DNA of 64,000 bases from Longimicrobiales bacterium (GTDB taxonomy: Bacteria > Gemmatimonadota > Gemmatimonadetes > Longimicrobiales > Gaopeijiaceae), in assembly GCA_951813395.1 (NCBI GenBank), contig OX638356.1, positions 3,608,501 through 3,672,500 on the forward strand, written 5' to 3'. The notes under the pieces were generated by a model that was given only the letters and a program-made list of their open reading frames with translations, was not told the origin of the DNA and ran no database searches. The translations under genes were made by a program, and so were the position numbers. Shown piece after piece: positions 33,402 to 42,234 of this stretch (positions are counted from its first letter, which is position 1; each line of letters starts with the position of its first letter).

Positions 33402-34573
33402 CCGGCGCAGCCCGGGCCGGGCTGGACAGGAGGCGGTGGCTCCGGCTCGCGGGCGGTGCGCTGGCCGGCGGCTGGGCGGCCGGTTGCTCGACCGCGGGGG
33501 CCGCGCGGTGGGCGTGGAGCGCTCCGGCCCGTGCTCGCGTCACGGCGGCGCTGGTTTCGCCGGACCGGGTCATCCGGGTCGTCGCGGGGCTGCGGCCCTA
33601 TCGCCCCGAGGGCTTCGTGGTGCGCGCCGAGTCGTTCGCGGACAAGCTCCTGGTGCACAACTACGGCCACGGCGGCGGTGGCGTGAGCCTGTCCTGGGGA
33701 ACCGCCGAGATGGCGGCGGACCTTGCGGGCGATGGAGGGGACGGCGAGGCAGCCGTTATCGGCGCGGGGGCGGTCGGGCTTGCGACGGCACGCCTGCTGC
33801 AGCGGCGCGGCCGCGCGGTGACCATCTACGCGCGGGACCTGCCGCCGAACACGACCTCGGACATCGCGGGGGCGCAGTGGTCGCCGACCTCGGTGTCGGA
33901 CAGCCTCGACGGGCCGTTCGGGATCCGGTTCGAACGGGCGTCGCGACTGGCGCATCGTCACTTCCAGAACCTCGTCGGGCCCGACTACGGCGTCCGCTGG
34001 ATCGACAACTACTTCCTGTCCGACAGCCCGATGCGCGTCCCGGACTACCAATCCCGCATCCGGGATCTATACCCGGAATGGGAGGACCTGGAGGCCGACC
34101 AGCATCCCTTTCCGACCCGGTACGCGCGCCGGGTCGCCACGATGTTCATCGAGCCGCCGCGGTATCTGCGCGCACTCCTGCGCGACTTTCGCATCGCCGG
34201 CGGACGCGTGGTCGTGGGCGAGATCGCGGACCCGCGCCAGCTGGCGGCGCTTCCCGAGCCCGTCGTGGTGAACTGCACGGGTCTCGGCGCGAGGGCGCTC
34301 TTCGGCGACCGGTCGATGGTCGCGGTCAAGGGACAACTCGTCGTGTTGAGGCCGCAGCCGGGCGTCGACTACCTGACCGTCGGAGGCGGCCGGTTTTCGA
34401 CGGAGGGCAGCCAGTACATGTTCCCGCGGGACGACGGTATTCTGCTTGGAGGCACGTTCGAGCGCGGGGTGGAGACCCCGGAGCCGGACCAGGCCCAGAC
34501 CGAGCGCATCCTGCGCGACCACTGTATGTTCTTCCACGCAATGGAGGACAAGAGGAGAGCGGTGAACCCTTGA
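33365..34573 (+). CDS. Tat/lipoprotein-type FAD oxidoreductase, circularly permuted D-amino-acid-oxidase-like
   Basis: A 402-residue flavoprotein with a twin-arginine leader (DRRRWLRLAGGALAGG) ending AAGCS, a possible lipobox. Residues about 70-120 carry GLRPYRPEGFVVR and NYGHGGGGVSLSWGTAE, which in D-amino-acid oxidases are the C-terminal end. The dinucleotide motif AVIGAGAVGLATARLLQ comes only afterwards (about 130), then LPPNTTSDIAGAQW, and the chain ends MFPRDDGILLGGTFERG plus a short helix. So the DAO fold is present in permuted order. It probably oxidises a D-amino acid or related amine on the periplasmic side; donor unknown. It overlaps the OsmC gene by 37 bases and has no ribosome site, so translation is probably coupled to read-through of OsmC. 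Confidence 0.8.
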   Translation: MHRDHDGAGDRIAGAARAGLDRRRWLRLAGGALAGGWAAGCSTAGAARWAWSAPARARVTAALVSPDRVIRVVAGLRPYRPEGFVVRAESFADKLLVHNYGHGGGGVSLSWGTAEMAADLAGDGGDGEAAVIGAGAVGLATARLLQRRGRAVTIYARDLPPNTTSDIAGAQWSPTSVSDSLDGPFGIRFERASRLAHRHFQNLVGPDYGVRWIDNYFLSDSPMRVPDYQSRIRDLYPEWEDLEADQHPFPTRYARRVATMFIEPPRYLRALLRDFRIAGGRVVVGEIADPRQLAALPEPVVVNCTGLGARALFGDRSMVAVKGQLVVLRPQPGVDYLTVGGGRFSTEGSQYMFPRDDGILLGGTFERGVETPEPDQAQTERILRDHCMFFHAMEDKRRAVNP

Positions 34574-34660
34574 CGCCACGCCAAACGTAGAGTTGCCTGT
34601 TCCGCATGCGTGAATTGCCGATAGCCAGCCGGAAGACACCGAACCGAAGGGACAAAGGTC

Positions 34661-34723
34661 ATGGTCCAGATCCTCAAGACCGTCGCGCGCGCCATCCTGA
34701 GGTGGCTTCTGAAGAAGATCTGA
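34661..34723 (+). CDS. 20-residue cationic amphipathic peptide ORF
   Basis: ATG at 34661 is preceded by GAAGGGACAAAGGTC, a purine-rich possible ribosome site. The product is MVQILKTVARAILRWLLKKI, a clean amphipathic helix with five basic residues and no acidic residue. It sits between the flavoprotein and the cytochrome gene and overlaps the proposed cytochrome start in another frame, so it could be a translational leader. Confidence 0.35.
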   Translation: MVQILKTVARAILRWLLKKI

Positions 34724-35868
34724 CCGGGAGCGCGGGGCGGCCGTCCCTGGTCGCCGCTGTCGCCGTCGCGGCGTTCCACTTCGCCATCGCCCTGCCCGCC
34801 ACCGGCGCCCAGTTCCCGCAGGCCGCCAACGGCGAAGACCTCGCCGACGCGCCCGGCGAAGCCATCTACGCCGCCTCGTGCGCCAACTGCCACGGCCTCG
34901 ACGGAACGGGCGTCCCACCGTCCCTGCTCGCCTTCGAGGAAGAGGTTCCCGACTTCACCGACTGCGATTTCGCCGCGCGCGAGCCGGACGCGGACTGGAT
35001 TGCGGTGGCTCACGAGGGCGGCCCCGTCCGCGGCTTCAGCGAGATGATGCCGGCCTTCCGCGGCGCGCTGACCGAGGAGCAGCTGGCCCGCGTGATGGGC
35101 TACATCCGCACCCTCTGCACCGACGACAACTGGCCGCGCGGCGAACTCAACCTGCCGCGTCCCCTCCTGACCGAGAAGGCGTATCCGGAGGATGAATGGG
35201 TGGTGGAGTTCGGTCTCGATCACGGAGACGACCGCAGCGCGTCGGCGGCGTACGTGTACGAGCAGCGGTTCGGGCCGCGCAGTCAGGTGGAGATCGTGAT
35301 CCCCTACGGATGGCGGCGGGCCGACGGCGACCTGAGCCACGGACTCGGCGATGTCGTGGTCGGCCTCAAGCACGCCCTGTATCACGACCTCGACGTGGGC
35401 ACGATCTTCTCGATCGGCGGCGAGGTCATACTCTCGACCGGCGACGAGAGCGTCGGGCTGGGCGCCCCCGGCAACGCGCTGGAGGCCTTTGCCTCGCTGG
35501 GCCAGATCCTGCCCGGCGACGCGTTCGTACAGGCGCAGGCCGGCTACAAGGCGCCGCTGTACGCGGACGGCGCAAACGAGGGATTCGGCCGCGTCGTGCT
35601 GGGGCGGAGCTTCACGCAGGGGCAGTGGGGGCGTGCGTGGACGCCCATGCTCGAGGTTCAGGTCAAGCACGACTTCGAGTCGGGCGCTGAGCCGCGCCTC
35701 GATCTCCTGCCCCAGGCGCAGATCTCGCTTAATACCAGGCAGCACGTCCTGGCCAACATCGGGGTGCTGGTACCGGTCGGAAGCGATGCCGCGGACGCGC
35801 GACCCGTCCGCTTCGTCACCTATATCCTGCTCGACTGGTTCGACGGCGGGTTCTTCGAGGGATGGTGA
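34702..35868 (+). CDS. Cytochrome c fused to an outer-membrane beta-barrel-like domain
   Basis: About 388 residues: a signal peptide ending near ALPATGAQF, a monohaem cytochrome c domain with ASCANCHGLDGTG (covalent haem) and candidate axial methionine in GFSEMMPAFRG, then from about residue 160 alternating amphipathic strands typical of a small barrel, ending FFEGW. The start is uncertain: GTG at 34702 is used here; an ATG at 34606 would place 50 charged residues before the signal peptide. Its stop overlaps the first codons of the multihaem cytochrome gene, so both are cotranscribed. The pair suggests electron transfer at the outer membrane; that is inference. Confidence 0.7.
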   Translation: MASEEDLTGSAGRPSLVAAVAVAAFHFAIALPATGAQFPQAANGEDLADAPGEAIYAASCANCHGLDGTGVPPSLLAFEEEVPDFTDCDFAAREPDADWIAVAHEGGPVRGFSEMMPAFRGALTEEQLARVMGYIRTLCTDDNWPRGELNLPRPLLTEKAYPEDEWVVEFGLDHGDDRSASAAYVYEQRFGPRSQVEIVIPYGWRRADGDLSHGLGDVVVGLKHALYHDLDVGTIFSIGGEVILSTGDESVGLGAPGNALEAFASLGQILPGDAFVQAQAGYKAPLYADGANEGFGRVVLGRSFTQGQWGRAWTPMLEVQVKHDFESGAEPRLDLLPQAQISLNTRQHVLANIGVLVPVGSDAADARPVRFVTYILLDWFDGGFFEGW

Positions 35869-35870
35869 AG

Positions 35871-37652
35871 ATGAAAACGCGAGGGCGCTGGCTGGCACGG
35901 GCGGGTTTTCCGGTTTCCTGCATTGCCTGCCTGACAGTGGGCAGCGTCGCCATGGTCGGCAGGGGCGGCCCCGACATCCCCGGGGGAAACCCACCCATCC
36001 TCGACCCTAACGTAACGTCAGGGTTGGCGGAAAAGTTCTCGGGCACCGCGCACCCGGTTCGGGACACCGTCACCATGGGCGATCCCGCCGACAACTTCCG
36101 AACCGCCGATCGCTGCATCGCATGCCACGTGGGGGTCACGGCCGCGGACGGAACCGACGTCTCCATCGGCTTCGACTGGCGCGCCTCCATGATGGGCAAC
36201 GCCGCCCGCGACCCCTACTTCCAGGCGGCCGTGCGGCGCGAAGTGTTGGACTACCCCGAGGCCACCGCCGAAATCGAAGGGGAGTGCGCGCGCTGCCACA
36301 TGCCGATGGCCACCATCGCGGCGCTGCAGGAGGGGCGCTCCGGCGAGGTCTTCGCCAACCTGCCCATCGGCGGCGGCGAGGGCCCCTACGCCGACCTCGC
36401 CGCCGACGGCGTCTCCTGCGCTCTCTGCCACCAGATCCAGCCCGACGGGCTCGGCATGGAGGAGACCTTCACGGCCCGCTTCCACGTTTCAACTGAAACG
36501 CCTCCGGAGGGCCGCCCCGTTTTCGGCCCGTTCGAGCCCGACGAGGGCGGAGTCGGCATCATGCACTCCGCGACCGGGTTCCGCCCCACACTCGGCGAGC
36601 ACGTCGCCTCGTCGGGGCTGTGCGCGTCGTGCCACACGGTAATCACTCACCCGGTGCAGCCCGGCGGCCCCGGTCCCGGTGGTGCCGCGGGACCCGCGTT
36701 CCCCGAGCAATCTCCGTATCTCGAATGGCAGGCGAGCATCTACGCCGAGGGCCGCGAGCGCGAGCACAGCTGCCAGGACTGCCACATGCCCGAGGTCGGC
36801 GGGGACGTGCCCGTCACGCGCGTCCTGGGGCGCGCCCGCCCCGAGGTTTCCCGTCACGTCTTCCGCGGCGGCAACTTCTTCATGCTGCACATGCTCAACC
36901 GCTACCGGGCCGAACTGGGCGTCACCGCGCTGCCGCAGGAGCTGGAAATCGCGGCGCAGCGAACGGCCGACCACCTCCGCACCGCAACCGCCACGATCGA
37001 ACTCGGCGGCGTGGGCGTCGGCGGGGGACGGCTGGAGGCCACCGTGACCGTGCGCAACCAGGCCGGCCACAAGTTCCCGACCGCGTATCCTTCCCGGCGC
37101 GCGTGGGTGCGGTTCGCGGTTACCAACGTGTGGGGCGAGCGCGTGTTCGAATCGGGCGCATTCTCTCCCGACGGCCGCGTCATCGGGGACGACCACGACG
37201 CCAACGGCTCGCTCTACGAGCCCCACCACACCGTGATTACCTCGCCGGACGAAGTGCAGGTCTACCAGGGCGTGATGGTCGACGGAAGCGGCGGAGTCAC
37301 CACCGGCCTCATGTCGGCGCACCGCTGGGTGAAGGACAACCGCATCCTACCCGACGGGTTCGACCCCGAGCGCGCCGATCCACGCGTGCGCGTCATCGGC
37401 CTTGCCGCCGGCGACCCCGACTTCACCGCAGGCTCCGACCGGGTCCACTACACGGTCACGGTGAACCCGGAAGACGGCCCGTTCACCGTCGAGGCCGAAC
37501 TCTGGTTCCAGCCGATCGGTTACCGATGGGCGGAAAACCTGGCCGACTACGACGCTTTTGAGACGCGCCGGTTCGTGCGGTACTACCGGGAGATGGCCGA
37601 AGGCTCGGCGCTGCTGCTGGCGCGGGCTGAAGGGGTCGGCGACCCGAACTGA
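35871..37652 (+). CDS. Five-haem c-type cytochrome
   Basis: A 593-residue exported cytochrome with five CxxCH sites: CIACH, CARCH, CALCH, CASCH and CQDCH, spread over the first half (about residues 80-310). The C-terminal half (about 390-590) is a beta-rich domain without haem sites (LEATVTVRNQAGHKFPTAYP). A signal peptide spans about 1-32. ATG at 35871 has GAGGG nine bases upstream; ATG 35862 abuts that site and is unlikely. It probably passes electrons in the periplasm with the upstream cytochrome/barrel fusion. Partner reductase or acceptor is unknown. Confidence 0.85.
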   Translation: MKTRGRWLARAGFPVSCIACLTVGSVAMVGRGGPDIPGGNPPILDPNVTSGLAEKFSGTAHPVRDTVTMGDPADNFRTADRCIACHVGVTAADGTDVSIGFDWRASMMGNAARDPYFQAAVRREVLDYPEATAEIEGECARCHMPMATIAALQEGRSGEVFANLPIGGGEGPYADLAADGVSCALCHQIQPDGLGMEETFTARFHVSTETPPEGRPVFGPFEPDEGGVGIMHSATGFRPTLGEHVASSGLCASCHTVITHPVQPGGPGPGGAAGPAFPEQSPYLEWQASIYAEGREREHSCQDCHMPEVGGDVPVTRVLGRARPEVSRHVFRGGNFFMLHMLNRYRAELGVTALPQELEIAAQRTADHLRTATATIELGGVGVGGGRLEATVTVRNQAGHKFPTAYPSRRAWVRFAVTNVWGERVFESGAFSPDGRVIGDDHDANGSLYEPHHTVITSPDEVQVYQGVMVDGSGGVTTGLMSAHRWVKDNRILPDGFDPERADPRVRVIGLAAGDPDFTAGSDRVHYTVTVNPEDGPFTVEAELWFQPIGYRWAENLADYDAFETRRFVRYYREMAEGSALLLARAEGVGDPN

Positions 37653-37677
37653 CGCGAGCAGGTGGTCCGTTTCAAGG

Positions 37678-39657
37678 CTATCCCTCCAGCTCCGCCCGCC
37701 CCCTGAACTGCTCCAGCGCCTCGGGGTTGGCCAGCGCCTCCACGTTCGCCACCGGTTCACCGTGCACGACGGCCGTGACGGCCAGTTCCACGATCTTGCC
37801 GCTCCGGGTGCGCGGGATGTCCTCGACCTGAACGATTCTGGCGGGGACGTGCCGCGGGCTCGCCTGGGTTCTCAGCACCGTGCGGATCCGCTCCCGCAGC
37901 GCGTCGTCGAGCCGCAGCCCCGGCGCCAGCCGCACGAAAAGCACCATGCGCGTACCTTCGCCCCGGCGCTGGGCCACCGCGAGCGCTTCCGCGACCTCGT
38001 CCAGCCCTTCGACCGGGCGGTAGATCTCGGCCGTGCCGATCCGCACCCCATGCACGTTCAGGGTCGCGTCCGAGCGGCCGTGGATGACGTATCCGCCCGC
38101 GGGGGTCCTCTCCATGTAGTCGCCGTGGTGCCAGACCCCGGGGAACCGCCCGAAGTAGGTGTCCAGGTAGCGGCTCCCGTCGTCGTCGTTCAGGAAGCCC
38201 AGGGGCAGCGACGGGAAGGGGCGGGTGCAGACGAGTTCGCCCTTTCCCTCATCCATCGAAGACCCTCCGGGCGAGAACACGTCGACGGCCATGCCCAGCG
38301 CCGGTCCCTGGATTTCGCCCGCTCGGACCGGCCAGCCGGGGATCGCGCCCAGGAAGCACGCGCACAGGTCGGTGCCGCCCGAGATCGACACGAGGTGCAC
38401 GTCGCGCTTGACGTGCTCGTACACGTACTCGAACCCCGCCGCGGCGAGGGGTGAACCGGTGGACAGGAAGGTGCGCAGCTTCGACAGGTCGTGGGTCCCG
38501 CGCGGACTGACGCCGGCTTTGCGGAGCGCCTCCAGGTAGCCGGGGGAGACCCCCATCAGCGTCGTGCCCGTGCCGTCGGCGAAGTCGAAGAGCGCCTCGT
38601 TGCCCGGGTGCACGGGCGAGCCGTCCCAGAGCAGGATCGTCGCCTCGGACGCCATCGCCGAGACCAGCCAGTTCCACATCATCCAGCCGAGCGTGGTGAA
38701 GTAGAAGACGCGGTCGCCGACCTTGATGTCGCAGTGCAGCCGGTGCTCCTTGACGTGCTGCAGGAGCACGCCGCCCGCGCGGTGCACGATGCACTTGGGC
38801 ACTCCCGTGGTGCCGGAGGAGAAGAGGATGTAGAGGGGGTGATCGAAGGGGAGCCTCACGAAGTCGATCTCGCGGGCCTCGAAGGGACGGATGAAGGTGT
38901 CGAACCGGACCGCGCCGCGGCGTTCGGGCGCGTGGCTCGCGGGAGGCGCGGCCAGGTTCGGCACCACCACCGTGCGTTCGACGGTGGGCAGCCCCTCGAG
39001 GATCGCGGGGACGCGCTCCAGCGACTCGAAGCGCCTGCCGCGGTAGCTGTACCCGTCCGTGACGAAGAGGATGCGGGGGCCGACCTGGCCGAAGCGGTCG
39101 ATCACGCCGCGGGCGCCGAAGTCGGGTGACGCGGTGGACAGGACGGCACCGATGGAGGTCGCCGCGAGCAGGACCACGACGGCCTCGGGCACGTTGGGGA
39201 GCAGGGCGGCGATCCGGTCCCCGGGGCCGACACCCGAGTCGCGCATGGCCTGGGCGAGGCGCGAGGTGAGGTCGTGCAGCTCTCGCCAGCTCACCACCCG
39301 GCGCCGGCCATCCTCGGACCAGGCGATGATGGCGGGGTCGTCGGTGCGGCGCCGGAGGAGGTTCTCGGCGAAGTTGAGCCGCGCGTCCGGGAAGTAGCGG
39401 GCGCCGGGCATGCGGTCGCCGTCGATGAGTACGCGGGCACCGCGCTCGCCCACGATGCCGAACCAGTCCCAGGCCGCGCTCCAGAAGGCCTCCTGATCCT
39501 CGATCGACCAGCGCCACAGCGCCTGGTAGGCGGTGGGGAGGTCCCGGGCATGGCCGGGGCCCCGGCCATGCTCCGCCAGCCAGGCCGTGAACGCGGCAAG
39601 GTTGCTTGCGCGGATGCGCTCCGCGGGTGGGATCCAGAGCGGCTCCTTCGCGCTCAC
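37678..39657 (-). CDS. Acetoacetyl-CoA synthetase
   Basis: A 659-residue ANL-superfamily ligase that activates acetoacetate to acetoacetyl-CoA via an adenylate. The P-loop-like motif is SSGTTGVPKCIVHRAGG, followed by YFTTLGWMMWNWL, GRSDATLNVHGVRIGTAEIYR and the adenylation lysine in RTRSGKIVELAVTAVVHG. Length and the RIGTAEIYR form match acetoacetate-CoA ligases rather than acetyl-CoA synthetases. GTG at 39657 overlaps the amidohydrolase stop by four bases. Confidence 0.9.
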   Translation of the reverse strand: MSAKEPLWIPPAERIRASNLAAFTAWLAEHGRGPGHARDLPTAYQALWRWSIEDQEAFWSAAWDWFGIVGERGARVLIDGDRMPGARYFPDARLNFAENLLRRRTDDPAIIAWSEDGRRRVVSWRELHDLTSRLAQAMRDSGVGPGDRIAALLPNVPEAVVVLLAATSIGAVLSTASPDFGARGVIDRFGQVGPRILFVTDGYSYRGRRFESLERVPAILEGLPTVERTVVVPNLAAPPASHAPERRGAVRFDTFIRPFEAREIDFVRLPFDHPLYILFSSGTTGVPKCIVHRAGGVLLQHVKEHRLHCDIKVGDRVFYFTTLGWMMWNWLVSAMASEATILLWDGSPVHPGNEALFDFADGTGTTLMGVSPGYLEALRKAGVSPRGTHDLSKLRTFLSTGSPLAAAGFEYVYEHVKRDVHLVSISGGTDLCACFLGAIPGWPVRAGEIQGPALGMAVDVFSPGGSSMDEGKGELVCTRPFPSLPLGFLNDDDGSRYLDTYFGRFPGVWHHGDYMERTPAGGYVIHGRSDATLNVHGVRIGTAEIYRPVEGLDEVAEALAVAQRRGEGTRMVLFVRLAPGLRLDDALRERIRTVLRTQASPRHVPARIVQVEDIPRTRSGKIVELAVTAVVHGEPVANVEALANPEALEQFRGRAELEG

Positions 39658-41273
39658 CCCCCCGACGCCGCCGCCCGTGCCCTCTTCTGCTCCTCCACCA
39701 TGCGCGCCACGTCTTCGAGGAGCTGCCTGGCGTCGTAGATGATCCCGTCCTTGATCGTGTACCTGATCCCGCCAATGCGCTCCTTGACGCCCGTTTCGGG
39801 GTTGAGGCGCTCGTGGCCGGTGCCGTACAGCACCTTGAGGTTGTCGATCGGGTTCTCGGGCGAGATCACCAGGTCGGCAAGCAGGCCTTCGCGCACCATA
39901 CCGAATTCGGGCATCATGCCCTTGGGGTCGAAGATGGCCTCGGCGCCGTGCATGGTCGCGCCGCGGATGACTTCCAGCGGGTGAAAGCCGGCCTCCTGCA
40001 ATAGTTCCATTTCCTCAATCGTGGAGAAACCGAACAAATTGTAGATGAAGCCGGCGTCGGAGCTCACGGTCACCCGCCCGCCCATGTCCTTGTAGTCGTC
40101 GAGGAGGTCCATCCAGACGCGGTAGAAGTTCTTCCACCTGATCTCGTCGTGGCTGGTCCAGTCGTAGTAGTAGGAACCGTGGTTTTCGCGGCTGGGCTCG
40201 TAGAAGTCCCACAGGCTGGGCAGCGTGTAGCGCTCATGCCACTCGGCGGTGCGGGCGCGCATCACGTCGCGGCTTGCGAGGTAGGCGGTCATGGTGGGAT
40301 CGAGAATGACGTCGTAGGACAGCAGTTCCTCGAGCATGGCGTTCCACTCGTCGCTGCCCTGCGGGTGGATCAGGTCCCACTGGGCCGCGACCTGGCCGAA
40401 GCGGTGCTGCTCGTTGGCGTAGTTCATGTCGGACGGCCAGGGCTGCACGTCGTGGTCGTCGTAGAGCGCCTCGAAGAGCCCGTAGAAGTGCGTGACGGTG
40501 CCGAGGCCGAGCCGCGCGGCGTCGACGGCGTTCATCTGCGCGACGCCGAGTTGGGCGAGGTGGGCCACGCTGCCCATCCCCAGCTGATCGGCCTCGTCAA
40601 GGAGCGCTTCCATGATCTCGGGCGGGTATGCAACGAACTTGATCCCGTCGACGCCCTGGCCGTGCGCCCAGCGGACCCATTCGCGGGCCTGCTCCGGACT
40701 GCGCACGGGACCCTGGTCCCACCCCTGCCCCGGGCGCTGGTAGACGAACATGCGCGGCGCGGTGATCTCGTTGTTGTTGGCCCGATCGCGCTCCGAGAGC
40801 GAGAAGTCGACCGGACCGTACTCGATGCCGCGCCCCGCGGTCACCCCGTGCGCCATCCAGAGCTTGTAGACGTATTCGGCCCGCGGGGTCTTGGGCAGGC
40901 CGCCCGTGTGCAGGTGCAGGTCGACGAAGCCGGGAAGCACGTACATGCCGTGCGCGTCGATCTCGTAGTCGCCGGGGGCGGGACGGCGTGACTCGTCGAT
41001 GGGAAGGCCCGGGTAGCCGACGCCCGCGATCTGCGCGATGCGGTTGCCTTCGATGACGATGTCGACGGGGCCGCGCGGGGGCGCACCCGTGCCGTCGATG
41101 ACAATCGCGCCGCGGATGACGAGGCGGCCGAAGGGGCCTTCGCCCTCGGCGCGGTCCGGGCCCGGTTCGACGAACTGGGCAGCGGCGGGCACGGGAAGGA
41201 GTGCGAGGGTGGCGGCGAGGACGAAAGTGGCGGCGAGGGCGCCGGGAACGGCGATCGAGCGGCGGAGAATCAT
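39654..41273 (-). CDS. Exported amidohydrolase (imidazolonepropionase-like family)
   Basis: A 539-residue metal-dependent hydrolase with signal peptide (AATFVLAATLALLPVPAAAQ). Metal-site motifs are FVDLHLHTGG (HxH), a lysine in DGIKFVAYPP, histidines in GSVAHLAQLG and GTVTHFYGLF, and an aspartate in VTVSSDAGFIYN. Likely hydrolyses a cyclic amide or peptide-like compound in the periplasm. It precedes the acetoacetyl-CoA synthetase in the same operon; no functional link is obvious. No good ribosome site is visible at ATG 41273. Confidence 0.85.
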   Translation of the reverse strand: MILRRSIAVPGALAATFVLAATLALLPVPAAAQFVEPGPDRAEGEGPFGRLVIRGAIVIDGTGAPPRGPVDIVIEGNRIAQIAGVGYPGLPIDESRRPAPGDYEIDAHGMYVLPGFVDLHLHTGGLPKTPRAEYVYKLWMAHGVTAGRGIEYGPVDFSLSERDRANNNEITAPRMFVYQRPGQGWDQGPVRSPEQAREWVRWAHGQGVDGIKFVAYPPEIMEALLDEADQLGMGSVAHLAQLGVAQMNAVDAARLGLGTVTHFYGLFEALYDDHDVQPWPSDMNYANEQHRFGQVAAQWDLIHPQGSDEWNAMLEELLSYDVILDPTMTAYLASRDVMRARTAEWHERYTLPSLWDFYEPSRENHGSYYYDWTSHDEIRWKNFYRVWMDLLDDYKDMGGRVTVSSDAGFIYNLFGFSTIEEMELLQEAGFHPLEVIRGATMHGAEAIFDPKGMMPEFGMVREGLLADLVISPENPIDNLKVLYGTGHERLNPETGVKERIGGIRYTIKDGIIYDARQLLEDVARMVEEQKRARAAASGG

Positions 41274-41466
41274 GGCACGGACTCGTTCAGTTGGCGTTCG
41301 GTGATGCGACGACAACAAGCTGGGCCCGCCCGGGCGACTGCGCCAGCGAGCGGCGCCATGCGCAGGGAACAAGGGAACCCCGGGGTACCGTTTGATGTAG
41401 TGCGTGTAGGCCGGGTCGTCCCTACATTGACTGGAGCCGGCCGCGGAGAGCCGACAACCACTTCCG

Positions 41467-42234
41467 ATGCGAGCCCGCCCCATGACGAAACCGCGCCCGA
41501 TACACACGCTCGTCCCATCGTTGGCTGTTCTGGGTGCGGCCGCCGGGTTTGCCTCTCCGGCCGACGCACAGGGGCAGAAACCCGTCTGCATGGACGACGA
41601 AGTCCGGATCGTCGGGGTGATCATCGACGCCGACACCGAGACGCCGCTGGCGGGTGCGTACGCGTCGGTCGAGGCCTCGGACTGGGGATCGTTGACTACC
41701 GACGACGGCCGTTTTCTGCTGTGCGGGATCGGAGCGGGAGCCCACCTGGTTACCGTCGAGAGGCTGGGATACGTGACTCTGGAGTCCCGGATCGAGGCCA
41801 ACTCGTCAGGCGAACCGGTCGCTCTTCCGCTGCGCCCCGATCCGGTGCTCCTGGAAGGCCTGGAGATCGTAGCGGACCGATTCGAACGCCGGCGACGGGC
41901 CGTGGCGACATCGGTTCGGGCCTTCGATCAGGAGGCGATCGCGAGTAGCGGTTACTGGTCGGCCGCCGACTTCGTGGACAGGCAAGCCGGGGTCATAACG
42001 ACTCCGTGCGGCATAAGCCGGTGCGTCTACTACCGGGGACAGCACGTCGACCCGACGGTGTATCTGGACGAGTTCCGCCTGATCGGGGGGTGGTCGCAAC
42101 TGGAGACCATACCGACCAGCATGCTGTACATGGTCGAGATCTACCGCAGGGGAACCCACATCCGGGCCTACACGCACCACTTCATGAAGCGGGCCGCTAC
42201 GGTTCGGCTGGCGCCCATGGTGATCTGGGACTAG
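41467..42234 (+). CDS. Plug-only TonB-receptor-like protein with carboxypeptidase-regulatory domain
   Basis: A 255-residue exported protein: signal peptide ending ADAQG, a carboxypeptidase-regulatory beta-sandwich at about 45-120 (IIDADTETPLAGAY, GRFLLCGIGAGAHLVTVERLGY), then a short plug-like part with FERRRRAVATSV, a cysteine pair TTPCGISRCVYYRG, and MVEIYRRGTHIRAYTHHF. There is no barrel. A paralogue lies at 56534-57283. Such proteins may be periplasmic partners of TonB receptors; function unknown. ATG at 41482 is an alternative start. The stop shares a CTAG with the convergent transporter gene. Confidence 0.72.
   Translation: MRARPMTKPRPIHTLVPSLAVLGAAAGFASPADAQGQKPVCMDDEVRIVGVIIDADTETPLAGAYASVEASDWGSLTTDDGRFLLCGIGAGAHLVTVERLGYVTLESRIEANSSGEPVALPLRPDPVLLEGLEIVADRFERRRRAVATSVRAFDQEAIASSGYWSAADFVDRQAGVITTPCGISRCVYYRGQHVDPTVYLDEFRLIGGWSQLETIPTSMLYMVEIYRRGTHIRAYTHHFMKRAATVRLAPMVIWD

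Noticed and set aside
34606-34701. ATG at 34606 as start of the cytochrome/barrel gene
   Set aside because: Would put a charged, low-complexity stretch before the signal peptide; the true start remains uncertain.
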